Of a DNA stretch of 64,000 bases, positions 62,861 to 64,000 are shown piece by piece (position 1 is the first letter of the stretch; each line of letters begins with the position of its first letter). The notes under the pieces are model-generated. The model made no database searches, was not told the DNA's origin, and saw only the letters and a program-made list of their open reading frames with translations. The translations under genes were made by a program, and so were the position numbers. Origin of the DNA: an uncultured Nocardioides sp. (lineage in GTDB: Bacteria; Actinomycetota; Actinomycetes; Propionibacteriales; Nocardioidaceae); contig NZ_CANKYS010000015.1 of NCBI RefSeq assembly GCF_947488025.1, forward strand, positions 22,027 to 86,026, written 5' to 3'.

Positions 62861-63871
62861 TCAGGACTGGCGTCGTTCGAGCGCCTCCGCGCGGGCGGCA
62901 GCGTCGGTCAGCTCGTCGGAGTCAATGGCGTGGGTGCGGTGGAACCACGAGAGGGCGTCGGTCTCGCGACCAGCGGCCTCGAGGGTGTCGGCGTACGCGT
63001 AGCGCAGCCGCACCACCCACGACTGCCGGCTCTTGGAGGTGAGCGGGGCGAGCTCGAGGGTCCGCAGCGCGGCGTCGAGCTGGCCCATGTCACGCCGGGC
63101 ACCGGCCTCGACCAGCGTCATCTCGGCCTTGGCCTCGGAGCTGAAGTTGGACACCGACGGGCTCTTGGCGAGCTTGATGGCCTGCTCCGGGTTGCCGAGG
63201 GCACGGTGGCAGTCGGCCATGATGGGCAGGTAGTCGGTCGCGCCGTTCATCCGCTTCGCCGCGCGCAGCTCGGCCAGGGCCTCTGCGTAGTGGCCGGCGG
63301 CGTAGGCGGTCTCGCCCGCCGCCTCCCGGACCACGGCGATGCGTGACGCACGGGCGCGCGCGGCCAGCGCGTGGCGGTAGGCCAGCTCGGGGTCGTCGTC
63401 GATGAACGCGCCCGCTGCTGCCAGGTGTCGCGCGACGCGGGCCGCCAGCTTCTCCGGCAGGCCCTTCAGCTGGGCGCGGACGCCACGGTCGAGCTCGGCG
63501 CCGGTGATGTCCTCGGGCAGGTCGGGACCGTCGTACGCAGCCTGGTCGGCCGTGCGGGTCACCTGCTCCGAGCGAGCCCTGAAGCCACGCTCCTGCGAGC
63601 GGTCGGGACGCTTGCCGCCGGACGGCTTGCCACCGGAGGCGGGACGGCCCGACGTGCCACGGGAGTCAGCCGAGCGGCCAGAGGCGCCGCGCGAGTCGCT
63701 GCGCTGGCCACCTCCGCGCGAGCTGGAGCCGCCGCTGCGGCTGCCGGCTGACGAGCCTCCTCGTCCGGCGCCCGAGCCGCCTCGTGACGGTCGCTGTCCT
63801 CGACGGTCCTCGGCCACAGCCGCACTTCCCTTCTCCACGCGTCGTCCCCGCTCGGGGTCAACGCTACTCAT
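62861..63871 (-). CDS. Tetratricopeptide-repeat protein with disordered basic N-terminus
   Basis: A 336-residue protein. The first ~105 residues are Ser/Gly/Arg-rich (RGQRPSRGGSGAGRGG) and probably disordered. Residues ~125-330 form paired helices with TPR spacing (AELDRGVRAQLKGLPEKLAA, DDPELAYRHALAARARAS, AGHYAEALAELRAAKRMNGA, GNPEQAIKLA). The family is conserved in actinobacteria next to the rRNA operon, with no known function; ribosome-associated scaffolding is a guess. ATG 63871 is the longest start; GTG 63838, behind CGGGGA, is an alternative. Confidence 0.8.
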   Translation of the reverse strand: MSSVDPERGRRVEKGSAAVAEDRRGQRPSRGGSGAGRGGSSAGSRSGGSSSRGGGQRSDSRGASGRSADSRGTSGRPASGGKPSGGKRPDRSQERGFRARSEQVTRTADQAAYDGPDLPEDITGAELDRGVRAQLKGLPEKLAARVARHLAAAGAFIDDDPELAYRHALAARARASRIAVVREAAGETAYAAGHYAEALAELRAAKRMNGATDYLPIMADCHRALGNPEQAIKLAKSPSVSNFSSEAKAEMTLVEAGARRDMGQLDAALRTLELAPLTSKSRQSWVVRLRYAYADTLEAAGRETDALSWFHRTHAIDSDELTDAAARAEALERRQS

Positions 63872-63874
63872 ACC

Positions 63875-63891
63875 GTGCCATGAAATGGCAC
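63875..63891. terminator. Second hairpin after the rRNA operon
   Basis: GTGCCAT-GAA-ATGGCAC forms a 7-bp stem with a 3-nt loop immediately after the main rrn terminator and 4 bp before the TPR gene start. It may act as a back-up terminator. Confidence 0.5.
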
Positions 63892-63920
63892 AGGGGCCAC
63901 CAGATCACTGGTGGCCCCTG
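63891..63920 (-). terminator. rRNA operon terminator
   Basis: CAGGGGCCACCAG-ATCA-CTGGTGGCCCCTG is a perfect 13-bp stem with a 4-nt loop, 10 bp after the predicted 3' end of the 5S rRNA. Confidence 0.85.
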
Positions 63921-63930
63921 CCAAATGTTT

Positions 63931-64000
63931 GTCCGGCGGCGTCCTACTCTCCCACAACCTCTCGGTTGCAGTACCATCGGCGCTGAAAGGCTTAACTTCC
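63931..64000 (-). rRNA. rrf: 5S ribosomal RNA, 3' part (continues beyond the window)
   Basis: Read on the minus strand, the window edge gives GGAAGTTAAGCCTTTCAGCG, a highly conserved actinobacterial 5S segment, followed by CCGATGGTACTGCAACCGAG and ending near GGAGAGTAGGACGCCGCCGG. About 70 nt of ~117 are present; the 5' part lies beyond 64000. This places the end of an rrn operon here. Confidence 0.94.

Overview
The window is high-GC actinobacterial chromosome, most like Nocardioides or a close relative (Propionibacteriales). The reasons are: GC-rich third codon positions nearly throughout; many GTG starts; start codons set 6-7 nt behind a TANNNT box (leaderless mRNAs); and actinobacterial marker families (homodimeric AceE beside a DUF3052 gene, FasR-FabD-FabH-ACP-FabF-AccD, DUF3145, glutamine-dependent NadE, GlnA2/GlnE, a Lys-rich histone-like protein). 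The genus is an inference; no search was run.

Layout. 1-1.6 kb: end of cobS, cobU, a nucleotidyltransferase and a small unknown gene. 1.8-8.3 kb: glnA2, a class I amidotransferase, glnE, a SatD-family gene and a membrane protein, all on the minus strand, with three evenly spaced inverted repeats at the glnE/satD junction. 8.4-12.5 kb: exported proteins and a two-component system whose regulator is frameshifted. 12.7-19.6 kb: nadE, a double GNAT protein, a frameshifted PQQ-type sugar dehydrogenase, panB, a histone-like protein and map. rnpB (RNase P RNA) lies at 19.6-19.98 kb.

19,957-36,339 is an integrated mobile element. The last 26 bp of rnpB recur as a direct repeat at its far end, so the element uses the 3' strand of RNase P RNA helix P1 as its attachment site. 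It carries a tyrosine integrase, an excisionase-like protein, a MobF relaxase (frameshifted), a Hachiman-type nuclease/helicase pair (helicase frameshifted), a complete type I restriction-modification operon (hsdM-hsdS-hsdR) and a decayed NERD gene. It has no transfer-channel genes, so it looks like a mobilizable element loaded with phage defence. Paired AGTCCGCA repeats and an inverted 21-bp repeat sit inside both ends.

36.4-44.3 kb: a broken DUF559 gene between short direct repeats, an RNB ribonuclease, yaaA, a FUSC transporter, a zinc-ribbon coiled-coil protein, a Nif3 protein and an acyl-CoA synthetase. 44.4-48.4 kb: an envelope-signalling locus with two Asp-rich exported proteins around a histidine kinase, a response regulator and a Ser/Thr kinase. 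Then tRNA-Val and a DUF3052/acyl-CoA synthetase/AhpE operon divergent from aceE. 54.4-62.2 kb: the fatty-acid block under FasR, from malonyl transfer to condensation and carboxylation. FabD carries an unusual lipoyl-like tail. The window ends with DUF3145, a TPR protein and the 3' part of a 5S rRNA on the minus strand with its terminators.

Five genes are each split by a one-base indel in a short homopolymer (9.65, 16.69, 23.09, 27.05 and 36.57 kb). Either the assembly is unpolished or non-essential genes are decaying; the sequence alone cannot decide.
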